Assembly (NCBI GenBank): GCA_001799475.1
Contig: MGTN01000158.1
Coordinates: 27,651-40,380 of the forward strand
DNA length: 12,730 nucleotides
Origin: Desulfovibrionales bacterium GWA2_65_9
Lineage (GTDB): Bacteria > Desulfobacterota > Desulfovibrionia > Desulfovibrionales > Desulfovibrionaceae
Reading direction: 5' to 3'
Shown here: one piece after another, positions 1 through 7,858 of the stretch
Layout: each line of letters begins with the position of its first letter
Position numbering within the stretch: position 1 is the stretch's first letter
Position numbers and translations under genes: made by a program
The notes under the pieces: model-generated
The model's input: only the letters and a program-made list of their open reading frames with translations
Told to the model about the DNA's origin: nothing
Database searches by the model: none

Positions 1-1
1 G

Positions 2-211
2 GTCCGCTTCACCCACCTGGGCCTGAAGGTGGAGCGGGTCAGCGGCCCGCTGTTCCACCTGGAGCACCCCAGGCCCCTGGACCAGGTCGGCCCAGGCAAC
101 CCCTGCTATCAGGCCAACGACCAGGAGTACCAGAAGGTCATCCGCATGAACCCCGGCGAACTCAGGGCCTACATCGCCACCTGGCCCTGGCTGGCCGAAA
201 CCCATCAGTGA
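2..211 (+). CDS. C-terminal fragment of a probable glycosyltransferase (5' end outside the window)
   Basis: An open frame enters from the left edge with no start visible and ends at TGA 209-211, giving 69 residues. The tail reads FHLEHPR, then an N-x-x-E-like segment (ANDQEYQKV), then LRAYIATWPW. A His-rich 'HLxHPR' followed by a short helix and a terminal aromatic 'YIxTWPW' is what I associate with the C-terminal domain of family 2 (galactosyltransferase-like) glycosyltransferases. The catalytic GT-A part, if present, lies outside the window, so the sugar donor and acceptor cannot be inferred. The stop is followed 14 bases later by the pgpA start, so the two genes are probably co-transcribed. 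The family call is recognition of a short tail only. Confidence 0.6.
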   Translation, partial: VRFTHLGLKVERVSGPLFHLEHPRPLDQVGPGNPCYQANDQEYQKVIRMNPGELRAYIATWPWLAETHQ

Positions 212-225
212 CAGCAGGAGGGAAC

Positions 226-756
226 ATGCTCCAGCCAACCACCAGCCCGCCAGAGGGTCTGCTCGACCGCGCCGCGCTCTGCATCGCCACCCTCGGCCCG
301 GTGGGCAGAATGCCCAAAGCCCCCGGCACCTGGGGCTCGGCGGCTGCGCTGCTGCTGGCCCCCTGGGTCTTCAATCCCCTGCCCCTGCCCTGGCGGCTCG
401 GGGTTCTGGCGCTTATCCTTGTTCTGGGCACCTGGGCCGCCGCCCGCGCCGAGGTCCTTCTGGGCCAGGAAGACCCGGGCTGCGTGGTGGTGGACGAGCT
501 CCTCGGCCAGTGGACGGCCTTTGCGCCCTTTCACCTTGCCACAGGCCTGACCGGCGGGGCATCCAGTTGGAACGCCACCACCCCGCTGGAATTGCTGGTG
601 CTGTTCGGCCTGTTCCGGCTCTTCGACATCCTCAAGCCCTGGCCCATCCGCGCGGTTGAACGCGGCGTTCCGGGCGGCCTGGGCGTCATGCTCGACGACC
701 TGGTGGCCGGGCTCCTCGCCGCTGCGGTGTTCCTGCCCATCCGCCTGTTTTTGTAG
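226..756 (+). CDS. pgpA: Phosphatidylglycerophosphatase A
   Basis: This is an inner-membrane lipid phosphatase that converts phosphatidylglycerophosphate to phosphatidylglycerol, the last step of phosphatidylglycerol synthesis. The 176-residue product has the family landmarks in order: GRMPKAPGTWGS (28-38), hydrophobic segments (about 39-50 and 58-80), the acidic VVVDELLGQW (87-96), FRLFDILKPWPI (130-141) and the acidic pair in LDDLVAG (156-162). The acidic DE and DD residues are the usual Mg2+ and phosphate-handling positions of the family. Length fits the roughly 160-180 residues typical of PgpA. A GTG at 208 overlaps the previous stop and is in frame, but an AGGAGGG at 216-222 sits 3 bases before ATG 226 and would lie inside the coding region of the longer form, so I chose ATG 226. 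The gene converges on pal. Confidence 0.9.
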   Translation: MLQPTTSPPEGLLDRAALCIATLGPVGRMPKAPGTWGSAAALLLAPWVFNPLPLPWRLGVLALILVLGTWAAARAEVLLGQEDPGCVVVDELLGQWTAFAPFHLATGLTGGASSWNATTPLELLVLFGLFRLFDILKPWPIRAVERGVPGGLGVMLDDLVAGLLAAAVFLPIRLFL

Positions 757-779
757 CCGCGCATTCGTTCCGTCAGCGC

Positions 780-822
780 AAAAAAAGACCGCCGCAGCCC
801 AGGGGCCACGGCGGTCGTCTTG
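780..822. terminator. Shared (bidirectional) intrinsic terminator between pgpA and pal
   Basis: A perfect 8 bp stem, GACCGCCG (787-794) and CGGCGGTC (809-816), encloses a 14-base loop. Seven A residues at 780-786 precede it, so on the minus strand the hairpin is followed by seven T residues: a textbook terminator for the tol-pal operon just after the pal stop at 839. On the plus strand it is followed by the T-rich GTCTTGTCT (816-824), which may also stop pgpA transcription, less strongly. Confidence 0.85.
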
Positions 823-838
823 TCTCGTCCGGATGCGG

Positions 839-1393
839 CTAGTTCTGGATCTTGAACTCGTCGCGGCGGTTCTTGGACCAGGCGGCCTCGGTCTTGCCCG
901 GATCAAGCGGGCGCTCCTTGCCGTAGCTGACGATGGTCATGCGGCTGTCGGCGATGCCCAGCTGGTTCAGGAACTGCTGGGAGGCCTTGGCCCGGCGTTC
1001 GCCCAGAGCCAGGTTGTACTCGCTGGTGCCGCGCTCATCGCAGTGGCCCTCGATGACGATGTTGAACAGGGAGTACTTCTTCAGGGTGTCGGCCTTGGAG
1101 GTCAGCACATTGCGGCTCTCCGGGGTCAGCTCGAAGGAGTCAAAGGCGAAGAAAATCATGTTGCCGACTTCGCGCTGGGCCTGCTCACGCTGCTGGGCGC
1201 GGATCTCGTCCTCGGTCAGGCTGCGGGACTCCGGGGCCGGAGCGGGCTTCTGCCAGTCGGTGTCCTTGTCCGAGATCTCCACCTTGGTGGCGCCGGCCGG
1301 CATGGAGTCGGCGGTCTTCTTGGCGCAACCAGCACCGAAAGCCACCAGCAGGCACAGCATCAGCATGAGGCTGAAAATACGTTTCGCGTTCAT
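839..1393 (-). CDS. pal: Peptidoglycan-associated lipoprotein Pal
   Basis: This is an outer-membrane lipoprotein that binds peptidoglycan and TolB and anchors the outer membrane to the wall. The 184-residue product begins with a lipoprotein signal (basic MNAKR, hydrophobic 7-19, then FGAGC with lipidation Cys23; Gly at -3 is slightly off the usual lipobox). A charged linker follows, then an OmpA-like domain from about residue 79: FFAFDSFEL (81-89), IEGHCDERG (114-122), YNLALGERRA (126-135) and a terminal KNRRDEF. GHCDERG carries the usual diaminopimelate-binding Asp and Arg region. The frame is open upstream to 1462, but AAGGAGA lies about 7 bases before ATG 1393 and that start puts the signal peptide at the N-terminus. 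The 136-base gap from tolB holds a weak -10-like element (TATAGA on the minus strand, 1479-1484), so pal may also have its own promoter. Confidence 0.95.
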   Translation of the reverse strand: MNAKRIFSLMLMLCLLVAFGAGCAKKTADSMPAGATKVEISDKDTDWQKPAPAPESRSLTEDEIRAQQREQAQREVGNMIFFAFDSFELTPESRNVLTSKADTLKKYSLFNIVIEGHCDERGTSEYNLALGERRAKASQQFLNQLGIADSRMTIVSYGKERPLDPGKTEAAWSKNRRDEFKIQN

Positions 1394-1529
1394 CCGTTTT
1401 CTCCTTTGTTTCATAGCGCTTGCGCGTTCACTGTATTTCACGAAATGATGTTCCAACAACACAGTTACCTGCTCACTTTCTATAGCTTCCCCCTATTTTT
1501 CGGGAAAATCAAGGGCAATGTTGCACGCG

Positions 1530-2834
1530 CTAGTTCAGGGCCTGGGCCACTCCCCAGGCCGGGGCCATGGCGTCGCCGGGACCGGTGGGGATGAGCCTGG
1601 CCGGATCGCCGTAGCGCGTGGTGACGTAAATCCTGGTGCCGCCGCTGCGCGAGGAGGCAAAGGACACGAAGTAGCCGTCCGGGTCGAAGCTCGGGTCCTC
1701 GTCGTTGCCGGGGCCAAAGGAGATCTGCCGCTCCTGGTTGACCACAAGGTCGCGGATGAAGATGCGGTGGCCGTCGCCGGTCATGCGCGCAAAGACCACG
1801 AAGCGGCCGTCGGGGCTCAGGGAGGGCCTGGTGTTGTACGTGCCCTCGTAGGTCACGCGGTCGACAGCGCCGGTGTCGCGGTTCAGGAGGAAGATCTGCG
1901 GCCCGCCCAGGCGGCCGGAACAGAAGACCATCTTGCGGCCCGAGAGGTCGAAGCTCGGCGACACGGCTATGGCCCAGCTTGGGGCCAGCGGCGCCGAGGG
2001 CTTGAAGTCGCTGTTCAGCATGTAGATGTCCGGGTGGCCGTTGAGCGAGAGCGAGATGGCGATCTGGCCGTCCGGGGTGAAGGTGGGGCTGATGGCGATG
2101 TTGCCGGGGAACTTGCGCAGGCGGGACACGCGCGAGCCGCGGTCCCAGATGCCGAGACGGTGGCCCAGGTCGGAGATGTTGGTGTAGGCCAGCTTACGGC
2201 CGTCCTTGGACCAGGAGGGGCTGACATTGAAGCCGTCGTCGTGGGTGACCTGCTGCAGCTCCCGGCCGAGCGCCGAGGCCGTGAACAGCTCCTTGCCGCC
2301 GTTGACCTTCTTGGAGAAGGCCAGGGTGGAGTCGAAGAAGCCGCTCTTGCCCGTGAGCACGCGCATGAGCTGGGCGCAGAAGCGGTCGGCCACGTGGGCC
2401 ACGCCGCCCTGGTCCACCTGGCTGTAGGCCTTGCCCACCAGGAGCTTGCGCGTGAAGGTTTCGTAGACCCGCGCCTCGATGTCCTGGCCTGCGCCGCTGA
2501 TGGTCAGGACCAGGTCGATGCGCGAGAGCTGCAGGGGCTTGAAGTCGATGTCGTCGGCCTTGACGCCCTTGCTCGGGTCGCCGCCCAGGACCTCGGTCAG
2601 GTACGCCAGGCGCAGGAACGGCAGGAAGCCGATGTCGCCCTGGACATACTCGCTGAAGCTGCGGGCCAGGCTGGTGGCGGCGGCGCCATTCACGCCGCGC
2701 GCAGGCAGCACCAGGATGTTCACCCGGGTCTGACCGGGGCCGAAGATGTCCACGGACAGGGTCTCGGCGGCGCGAACGCTCTCGCCGAAGGCCAGCACCA
2801 GGAGCAGGGTCATGATCCAGATTTTTAGTTTCAT
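1530..2834 (-). CDS. tolB: Tol-Pal system periplasmic beta-propeller protein TolB
   Basis: This is a periplasmic protein that contacts Pal and TolA in outer-membrane constriction. The 434-residue product has a signal peptide (KLK start, hydrophobic 5-16, likely cleavage after RA at 21-22). The mature N-terminus, ETLSVDIFGPG, matches the TolB 'box' region. An alpha/beta N-terminal domain follows to about residue 185. Five WD40-like PD40 propeller repeats are visible, with cores near 205 (SPSWSKDGRKLAYT), 249 (SPTFTPDGQIAIS), 292 (SPSFDLSGRKMVF), 337 (RPSLSPDGRFVVFA) and 380 (DPSFDPDGYFVSFAS). Length matches the family (about 430). It lies 20 bases after tolA. No strong Shine-Dalgarno is visible before ATG 2834, which suggests translational coupling to tolA. 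Confidence 0.95.
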   Translation of the reverse strand: MKLKIWIMTLLLVLAFGESVRAAETLSVDIFGPGQTRVNILVLPARGVNGAAATSLARSFSEYVQGDIGFLPFLRLAYLTEVLGGDPSKGVKADDIDFKPLQLSRIDLVLTISGAGQDIEARVYETFTRKLLVGKAYSQVDQGGVAHVADRFCAQLMRVLTGKSGFFDSTLAFSKKVNGGKELFTASALGRELQQVTHDDGFNVSPSWSKDGRKLAYTNISDLGHRLGIWDRGSRVSRLRKFPGNIAISPTFTPDGQIAISLSLNGHPDIYMLNSDFKPSAPLAPSWAIAVSPSFDLSGRKMVFCSGRLGGPQIFLLNRDTGAVDRVTYEGTYNTRPSLSPDGRFVVFARMTGDGHRIFIRDLVVNQERQISFGPGNDEDPSFDPDGYFVSFASSRSGGTRIYVTTRYGDPARLIPTGPGDAMAPAWGVAQALN

Positions 2835-2854
2835 GGCTTTTTGCGGACCGGGAA

Positions 2855-3763
2855 TTACTTCCGCAACTCCTGCAGGTTGAAGGTGATGCGCAGGGTGTCC
2901 AGGCTCTTGACGCGCGGGGGCGGCAGGGCCTGGGTCTCGTTTACTGCGCGCAGGGCCGAGTCGTCAAAATCGGGCTTGCCCGAGGGCTGGGCCACGCGCG
3001 CGCCGGTGATCTTGCCCTGCGGGTCGATGTTGATCTCCAGCACCACGGCCACGTTGGTCTCAACGCCAAAGGCCGGATAGCGCCAGTTCTTCTTGATGAT
3101 CTGCTTGACGATGTCGCCGTAGACGCTCATGAGGCCCGAGCCGGTGCCGCCTGCCCCTGTGCCCTTGCCGCCGCCTGCGCCGCCGGGGCCGGTGCCGCCT
3201 GCGGTGAAGATGTTGCCGCCCTCGGACTTGCGCAGGGCCGCCAACTCGCCCGCCACCTGGTCCTTCTTGACTTCGGCCGGGCTCTTGGCCGTGGCCTTGG
3301 CGTCCTTGGCCTTGCTGGCCACGTCGGTCTTCACGTCCTGCAGGGCCTGCTTCAAAAGCTCCTCGCGGGTGGGCTTCTTCTCCTCAGGCTTGGGCGGGGC
3401 CTTCTCTTCCTTCTTCTCAGACTTCTTCTTTTCCTCGACCTTCTTCTCGCTGATGGCCTTGGCGTCGTCGCGCACCAGCGGTTCCGGCTTCAGCTTCTCG
3501 GCCTTGGGTGGCGGCGGGATGGCCGCAGCGGCGGCGTCCTGCTGCTGGCCCTCGGCCTCGGGCGGCGGCGCACCGGCGGCCTCGCCCTTCTCTCCGGCGG
3601 CCGGGTCCTCGGAAGGGTTCAAGGACACCAGATCAACGGTGTACATGGGCTTGTCCATGTCCACCTTCATGCTGTTGCCGATGCCCAAGACCCCGGCAGC
3701 GATGAGCAGCGCATGCATCGCCAGGGAGAGGAGGAATCCTGCGGTCTGCCGTGTGTCCTGCAC
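2855..3763 (-). CDS. tolA: TolA/TonB-family energy transducer, TolA by context
   Basis: This is an inner-membrane protein that spans the periplasm and carries proton-motive-force energy from TolQR to TolB/Pal. The 302-residue product has a short cytoplasmic N-terminus and one membrane helix (about 9-29). That helix holds Ser13 and His17, the SxxxH spacing used by TonB and TolA to engage the motor. Next come a Pro/Glu/Lys/Ala-rich rod (about 50-175, with a KKxEEKK stretch near 107-130), a Gly-rich hinge (188-210) and a TonB-type C-terminal domain (about 213-302, with INIDPQGKITGARVAQPSG). The C-domain looks more TonB-like than the E. coli TolA domain; placement between tolR and tolB makes TolA the likelier role. 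It is shorter than E. coli TolA. Start is GTG with GGAG about 7 bases upstream. It lies 21 bases after tolR. Confidence 0.88.
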   Translation of the reverse strand: MQDTRQTAGFLLSLAMHALLIAAGVLGIGNSMKVDMDKPMYTVDLVSLNPSEDPAAGEKGEAAGAPPPEAEGQQQDAAAAAIPPPPKAEKLKPEPLVRDDAKAISEKKVEEKKKSEKKEEKAPPKPEEKKPTREELLKQALQDVKTDVASKAKDAKATAKSPAEVKKDQVAGELAALRKSEGGNIFTAGGTGPGGAGGGKGTGAGGTGSGLMSVYGDIVKQIIKKNWRYPAFGVETNVAVVLEINIDPQGKITGARVAQPSGKPDFDDSALRAVNETQALPPPRVKSLDTLRITFNLQELRK

Positions 3764-3784
3764 GAAATGTCTCCGCGCGCGGGC

Positions 3785-4240
3785 TTACTGGGCCGGTTGC
3801 TTGGGCTTGGACTTGTCGTCGCCCTTCTGTTCATCCGAGGATTCGGCCACGATGCCCAGCTTCTCAATGCCCACGCTCTTGATCTCGCCCATGACCTTGA
3901 CCACCACGCCGTAGGCCACGTCCTTGTCGGCGCGCAGGTACAGCTGCTTGTGCTGGGCGACCACCAGGTTCGTCAGATGCTGGCGCAGGTCCTCAAAGGG
4001 CACGTTGTACTCGTCAAGATAAATGCCGCCGTCCTTCTTCACCGAAAGCACCAGGTGGTCGCTGCCAGCGGGCAGGGTGCGCACGCTTCTCGTCTTGGGC
4101 AGGTCCACGTCCACGCCCTGGGTCAGCATGGGCGCGGTGACCATGAAGATGATCAGCAGGACCAGCATCACGTCCACAAAGGGCGTGACGTTGATCTCGG
4201 CCATGTAGCCGCGCGGGCCCTTGCCCACTGCCGCGCCCAC
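3785..4240 (-). CDS. tolR: TolR/ExbD-type biopolymer transport protein
   Basis: This is the proton-channel partner of TolQ in the Tol motor. The 151-residue product has a short cytoplasmic tail, then INVTPFVDVMLVLLIIFMV (16-34) with the membrane Asp at position 23, the residue equivalent to the proton-handling Asp23 of E. coli TolR. A periplasmic ExbD domain follows (about 43-135), then a Lys/Asp/Glu-rich tail. Length is normal for the family. Start is GTG: the Shine-Dalgarno GGAGG (4246-4250, read on the minus strand) lies 5 bases upstream and shares its first base with the last base of the tolQ stop, so tolQ and tolR are tightly coupled. Confidence 0.95.
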   Translation of the reverse strand: MGAAVGKGPRGYMAEINVTPFVDVMLVLLIIFMVTAPMLTQGVDVDLPKTRSVRTLPAGSDHLVLSVKKDGGIYLDEYNVPFEDLRQHLTNLVVAQHKQLYLRADKDVAYGVVVKVMGEIKSVGIEKLGIVAESSDEQKGDDKSKPKQPAQ

Positions 4241-4249
4241 GAGCGCCTC

Positions 4250-4945
4250 CTAGCCCTTGGAGCTCGAGGCCCAGGAGACCTCGCGCTCGACGCGGTTCAG
4301 GAATGCTCCGGCATAGTTCACCAGCTCGGTCTCCACCTCGCCGAGCAGGGCCAGCAGGTAGTTGTAGGCGATGGTGGCCGGGATGGCGACGACGAGCCCG
4401 ATGGCCGTGGTCACGAGGGCCTCGGAGATGCCGGGGGCCACGGTGGCCAGGGCCGCGCTTTGCGACAGGCCGATGGAGTGGAAGGCGTGCATGATGCCCC
4501 AGACCGTGCCGAAGAGGCCGATGAAGGGCGCGGCGTTGGCGCAGGTGGCCAGGAAGGACAGAGAGCTTGAGAGGCGCTTCATCTCCTCGTTGACGCCCTG
4601 GCGCAGGACGCGCCTGAGCGTGTCCTTGACGAGCATGCGCTTGCGGTCGCGCTCGATGTCGGCCTTTTCCAGCTTGCGGAACTCGCCCACCGCCAGCAGG
4701 CCCACACGGGACAGGGCGGTGTTGCCGTCGCGGCTGACGGCCTGCAGGCCCCCGGACAGGTCCTCGGCGTCGTTGAACAGGGTATAGCCCTGGGTCACCT
4801 GTCGCCGCGTGCGTTTGTACAGGATGACCTTGGTGAAGATGATGGTCCAGCTCCACAGGGACATGAGCACCAGGAGGCCCAGCACCATCTGCACCCCGAA
4901 GGTGGCCCCAAGCATCATGCCCAAAAATCCGGTCTCAGGAATCAT
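4250..4945 (-). CDS. tolQ: TolQ/ExbB-type motor protein
   Basis: This is the inner-membrane stator subunit that, with TolR, forms the proton-driven Tol motor. The 231-residue product has a first membrane segment at about 14-43, a cytoplasmic helical loop (about 45-130, with many Arg and Lys), and two further segments: APFIGLFGTVWGIMHAF (139-155) and ISEALVTTAIGLVVAIPATI (173-192). The GLFGTVWGI and GISEALVTTAIGL signatures with their membrane Thr residues are typical of TolQ and ExbB. Length matches the usual 225-230. ATG 4945 has AGGAGG (4955-4960 on the plus strand) 9 bases upstream. It is the first gene of the tol block, 95 bases after the PHP gene. No convincing promoter or terminator is seen in that gap; a 10-base palindrome lies at 4973-4982. 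Confidence 0.95.
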   Translation of the reverse strand: MIPETGFLGMMLGATFGVQMVLGLLVLMSLWSWTIIFTKVILYKRTRRQVTQGYTLFNDAEDLSGGLQAVSRDGNTALSRVGLLAVGEFRKLEKADIERDRKRMLVKDTLRRVLRQGVNEEMKRLSSSLSFLATCANAAPFIGLFGTVWGIMHAFHSIGLSQSAALATVAPGISEALVTTAIGLVVAIPATIAYNYLLALLGEVETELVNYAGAFLNRVEREVSWASSSKG

Positions 4946-5040
4946 GCGCGCGTTCCTCCTCGTGCGGCGGCAGCTTGCAAGCCGGCCCGCCTGTGCGCCC
5001 GCCCGTCAATGGGCCGCAGCGCAGTCTCAGCAAAAGTTTC

Positions 5041-5697
5041 TCAGCGTCTGACACGGCAGCGCTGCACGATCTCCCAGGCATTGGCCTCGGTCTGGCGATA
5101 TTCCTCTAGCGTCAGGCCCGCGCCATAGGCCACCTTCTGGCGCAGCTCCGCGCTCATGAGGTCGCCGGGGGCGTGGGCGTCGTTGTCGATGACCAGCTTG
5201 GCCCCGAAGCGCCGGGCCAGGGCCGCCACATGGCCGTTGGCGTAGCTGTGGCCGCGCCGGGTGGTGATCTCCAGCGCCACGCCGAACTCGCTCGCGAGCT
5301 TGACCTCGACCTCGGTGATGAGTCCCGGATGGGCCAGCACGTCGACACGGGCCTCGATGGCCGCGAGGTTGGTGCCCTGGACCACCGGTTCGACGATGGT
5401 CTCGCCGTGGACGACCACGATCTGCGCGCCAGCGTCGCGCGCCATCTGCACAAAGTCGGCCAGGAGCGCGGGCGGCACGTGGGTCAGCTCGACCCCGGCC
5501 AAGACCTCCATGTCGAAGAAATGGGCGTAGCCGTCCGTGAGCTTGCGCACGCTCTCGATGATGAAGCTGATGTTGCTGGCGTCGGCGTGGTCGGTGATGG
5601 CCATGGCCTTGTACCCGGCGACCTTGGCCCGACGGATGAGCTCGGCGGGGATGAGTTCGCCGTCGCTGTAGGTGGTGTGCATGTGCAGGTCGATCAT
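5041..5697 (-). CDS. PHP-domain metal-dependent phosphoesterase (histidinol-phosphatase-like)
   Basis: This is a TIM-barrel-like metallohydrolase of the PHP superfamily, 218 residues. Metal-ligand motifs appear in order: HMH (5-7), the acidic D12, TDHAD (35-39), Glu70 in GVELTH, VVHGE (95-99), LAHPG (121-125) and the closing DNDAHAP (171-177). All expected ligand positions look intact, so it should be an active enzyme. The PHP fold covers histidinol phosphatases, nucleotide-derived phosphoesterases and polymerase-associated domains. No his genes are nearby, so the substrate is unknown. The frame is open far upstream through the DUF151 gene; ATG 5697 is chosen because the protein there begins directly with MIDLHMH and a GAGG lies 5 bases before it. 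The gap from the DUF151 gene is 7 bases, indicating one operon. Confidence 0.88.
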   Translation of the reverse strand: MIDLHMHTTYSDGELIPAELIRRAKVAGYKAMAITDHADASNISFIIESVRKLTDGYAHFFDMEVLAGVELTHVPPALLADFVQMARDAGAQIVVVHGETIVEPVVQGTNLAAIEARVDVLAHPGLITEVEVKLASEFGVALEITTRRGHSYANGHVAALARRFGAKLVIDNDAHAPGDLMSAELRQKVAYGAGLTLEEYRQTEANAWEIVQRCRVRR

Positions 5698-5704
5698 GGC
5701 CGCC

Positions 5705-6211
5705 TCACATTTTGTACTTTGTCTCGTCGGTGGAGAGCTTTTCCAGCTCCTCGGTCCACTTCTCACGCTCCTGCCCGCCAAACTCGGCCTTGGCCCCGTC
5801 CAGGGTGCGCGTTCCGGCCTCGGCCAGCACGCTCTCGGCCACGCGGATGGGCACGTTCGCCCGCACGGCCAGGGCAATGGCGTCGGACGGGCGGCAGTCG
5901 ATGCGCTTGATCTCCTCCGCGCCCGTGGCCCCCTGGGCCACCAGAATCTCGGCGTAGAAGGTGCCCTCGCGCAAGGCCACCACCTCCACCGCCGTGACCA
6001 CACCGCCCAGACCGGCCACCACGCGCACGAGCAGGTCGTGGGTCATGGGCCGGGGCGTCTCCACGGCGTTCAGGGCCAGCGAGATGGCCATGGCCTCCAC
6101 CGGCCCGATCCAGATGGGCAAAGCCAAATCCCGGGCCTCGTCCTTGAGGATGAGCACCGGGGACTGGGCCTTCTCGTCCAGGGCCAGGCCGAAAATCTTC
6201 ATCTCTACCAT
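5705..6211 (-). CDS. DUF151 / bifunctional-nuclease-family protein
   Basis: The 168-residue product belongs to the DUF151 (BFN) family, some members of which are reported to have DNase and RNase activity; the physiological role in bacteria is unclear. Hallmarks visible are LPIWIGPVEAMAI (31-43), RPMTHDLL (54-61) and DCRPSDAIALAVRANVPI (105-122), then an acidic/Lys-rich C-terminal helix (about 143-165). The open frame extends upstream to 6361 inside miaB, but that part has no family similarity. ATG 6211 fits the domain start and has AAGG about 10 bases upstream, overlapping the end of miaB. A second in-frame ATG lies at 6202. It starts 7 bases after the miaB stop and is followed closely by the PHP gene. 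Confidence 0.88.
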   Translation of the reverse strand: MVEMKIFGLALDEKAQSPVLILKDEARDLALPIWIGPVEAMAISLALNAVETPRPMTHDLLVRVVAGLGGVVTAVEVVALREGTFYAEILVAQGATGAEEIKRIDCRPSDAIALAVRANVPIRVAESVLAEAGTRTLDGAKAEFGGQEREKWTEELEKLSTDETKYKM

Positions 6212-6218
6212 GGCGGGC

Positions 6219-7682
6219 CTACCTTCTCTCCGAGCAGGGCTCCCCCAACAAGGAATGGTTCTTGGCCTCAAGGATGCGCACCCGCACCATGCGTCCGCAA
6301 AGCGTTGAGCCCAAGGGCTCCACGCCAAGGCTTTCGCCGGACATGCGCACGTTGACCACACGCCCGCCCGGATCGCGCCCGCGCCAGAAACTCCCGCCTT
6401 CGTCCTGGCGGCGGCTCATGGCCTCCAGCAGCACATCGGTTTCGCAGCCTTCCAGCGCTTTTAGACTTTCTTTAGTAATGCCATTTTGTAAAGACTGCAA
6501 GCGCAACAACCGCTCCTGTCCGACCTCGTCCGGCACCTTGGGACGCAGGCGCAGGCTGGCCACGCCAGGCCGGTCGGAGTAGCGGAAGGAGTAGCTCGAT
6601 TCGAAGCGCACCAGTTCCATCATCTCCAGGGTTTGCAGGAAATCGTCCTCGCTCTCGCCAGGGAAGCCCACGATCAGGTCCGTGGTCAGGGCGATGTCCG
6701 GCCTGGCCGCGCGCAGAGCCTGGACCGTTGCCAGGTAGCGCGCGCGGTCGTACTTGCGGCCCATGCGCCGCAGCACCTCGTCGCTGCCAGCCTGCAGCGG
6801 CAGGTGCAGGGCCGGGCAGAGGTTCTCAAGCTCGCCAAAGGCGCGGATCACGGCCGGATCGATGTCCTTGGGGTGCGAGGTGGTGAAGCGCAGGCGCAAG
6901 AGACCGGGGATGGCCGCCACCTGGCGCAGCAGCCCGGCAAAGCCCACGCCCGCGCCGCCCGCGTCCTTTGGCAAGAGATCCTGGCCATAGCTGTTGACGT
7001 TCTGGCCGAGCAGCGTGATCTCGCGCGCACCCTGCTCCACCCGCGTGCGGCACTCGGCCAGCACGGCTTCGGGCTGGCGCGATTTCTGGCGGCCGCGGGT
7101 GTAGGGCACGATGCAGTAAGCGCAGAAATTGTCGCAGCCCTGCATGATGTTCACAAAGGCCTGGGCCGGATGGTCGGCAGAGTCGGCCTCGGGTTCGCCC
7201 AGGTCGGCGTCAAAAGCCGGAGAAGGGGCCGGGGCAGACGCGGGCGTGCTCAGCACATCCTCGCGCTCCGGGTACGCCGCGAGGAAATCCAACAGGGCGA
7301 TGCGCTCGGCCGGGTCCTCGGCCAGGCGGTCCAGCGCGTCCGGCGCGCCCGCGATGCCGTCGGATCCGAAGACCAGGCGCACAAAGGGGAAGCGCTCGAA
7401 GAACCCGCGCCCGATCTGCTGGGCCACGCAGCCGCCCACGGCCGCCGTGAGGCCGGGCTTGCCCTTGCGGCCCCGGTTGTAGGAAGAAGCCAGCCGTCCC
7501 AGCTCGCTGTAGACCTTCTGCTCCGGCTTGTCGCGCACGCTGCAGGTGTTGACCACAAAGAGCCAGGCCTCGTCCTCCGGCACCTGCCGCCAGCCGCGGC
7601 TGACCAGGGCGCGGGCCAGCCAGTCCGAGTCGCCGACGTTCATCTGGCAGCCAAAGGTCACGATGTGAAAGGTCTTGTCCAA
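6219..7682 (-). CDS. miaB: tRNA-2-methylthio-N6-dimethylallyladenosine synthase MiaB
   Basis: This radical-SAM methylthiotransferase adds the 2-methylthio group to i6A37 of tRNAs reading UNN codons. The 487-residue product has the N-terminal UPF0004 domain with its three cluster cysteines Cys12 (TFGCQMN), Cys47 (NTCSVR) and Cys85 (GGCVAQ). The radical-SAM CxxxCxxC follows at Cys183, Cys187 and Cys190 (GCDNFCAYC, followed by IVPYTRGR), and a TRAM-type domain closes the protein. NTCSVRD and the 'YTRGRQKSR' context favour MiaB over MtaB or RimO. An Ala/Pro/Glu/Asp-rich insert at about 138-173, between the first two domains, makes it longer than the usual 440-475. Start is TTG with GGAG 5 bases upstream; an ATG 11 bases further up is out of frame. 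Confidence 0.95.
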   Translation of the reverse strand: MDKTFHIVTFGCQMNVGDSDWLARALVSRGWRQVPEDEAWLFVVNTCSVRDKPEQKVYSELGRLASSYNRGRKGKPGLTAAVGGCVAQQIGRGFFERFPFVRLVFGSDGIAGAPDALDRLAEDPAERIALLDFLAAYPEREDVLSTPASAPAPSPAFDADLGEPEADSADHPAQAFVNIMQGCDNFCAYCIVPYTRGRQKSRQPEAVLAECRTRVEQGAREITLLGQNVNSYGQDLLPKDAGGAGVGFAGLLRQVAAIPGLLRLRFTTSHPKDIDPAVIRAFGELENLCPALHLPLQAGSDEVLRRMGRKYDRARYLATVQALRAARPDIALTTDLIVGFPGESEDDFLQTLEMMELVRFESSYSFRYSDRPGVASLRLRPKVPDEVGQERLLRLQSLQNGITKESLKALEGCETDVLLEAMSRRQDEGGSFWRGRDPGGRVVNVRMSGESLGVEPLGSTLCGRMVRVRILEAKNHSLLGEPCSERR

Positions 7683-7754
7683 GCTTTCTCCATGCGGGGG
7701 GATGTGGTCCGGGCCTGTGCCGGGGGGGCATCAGCGGCAAAGCCCACGAGCGGG

Positions 7755-7783
7755 CCAATATGCCCCTTTGTGGTTCAGGTCAA
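7755..7783 (-). promoter_or_regulatory. Candidate sigma70-type promoter for miaB operon
   Basis: On the minus strand TTGACC (7778-7783; 5 of 6 to TTGACA) is separated by 17 bases from TATTGG (7755-7760; 3 of 6 to TATAAT). It lies about 72 bases before the miaB TTG start, in the 180-base gap after the methyltransferase-like gene. The -10 match is weak, so this is a candidate only. Confidence 0.3.
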
Positions 7784-7814
7784 CGGCCTAGCTTTGGACC
7801 TGCCCGGCCCAGTT

Positions 7815-7858
7815 TCCGGCGGGTCAGGCTCCGGTGGGTCAGGTTCTGGGATCAGATC
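7815..7858. repeat. 15 bp degenerate tandem repeat
   Basis: TCCGGCGGGTCAGG (7815-7828) and TCCGGTGGGTCAGG (7830-7843) match at 13 of 14 positions with a period of 15, and a decayed third unit follows (about 7845-7858). The repeat starts right after the stop of the methyltransferase-like gene on the minus strand. In the +1 frame relative to that gene it reads as a Pro-Glu-Pro-Asp-Pro repeat, so it could be a decayed coding tail or a simple replication-slippage product. Confidence 0.6.

Noticed and set aside
1518..2828. 436-codon plus-strand open frame antisense to tolB
   Set aside because: Shadow of tolB, whose propeller repeats are unmistakable.
4973..4982. Palindrome GCTTGCAAGC between tolQ and the PHP gene as a terminator
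   Set aside because: Stem without loop or T-run; likely chance or a weak protein site.
5698..6003. N-terminal extension of the PHP protein
   Set aside because: It is an out-of-frame reading of the DUF151 gene; the PHP fold begins at ATG 5697 with its own ribosome-binding site.
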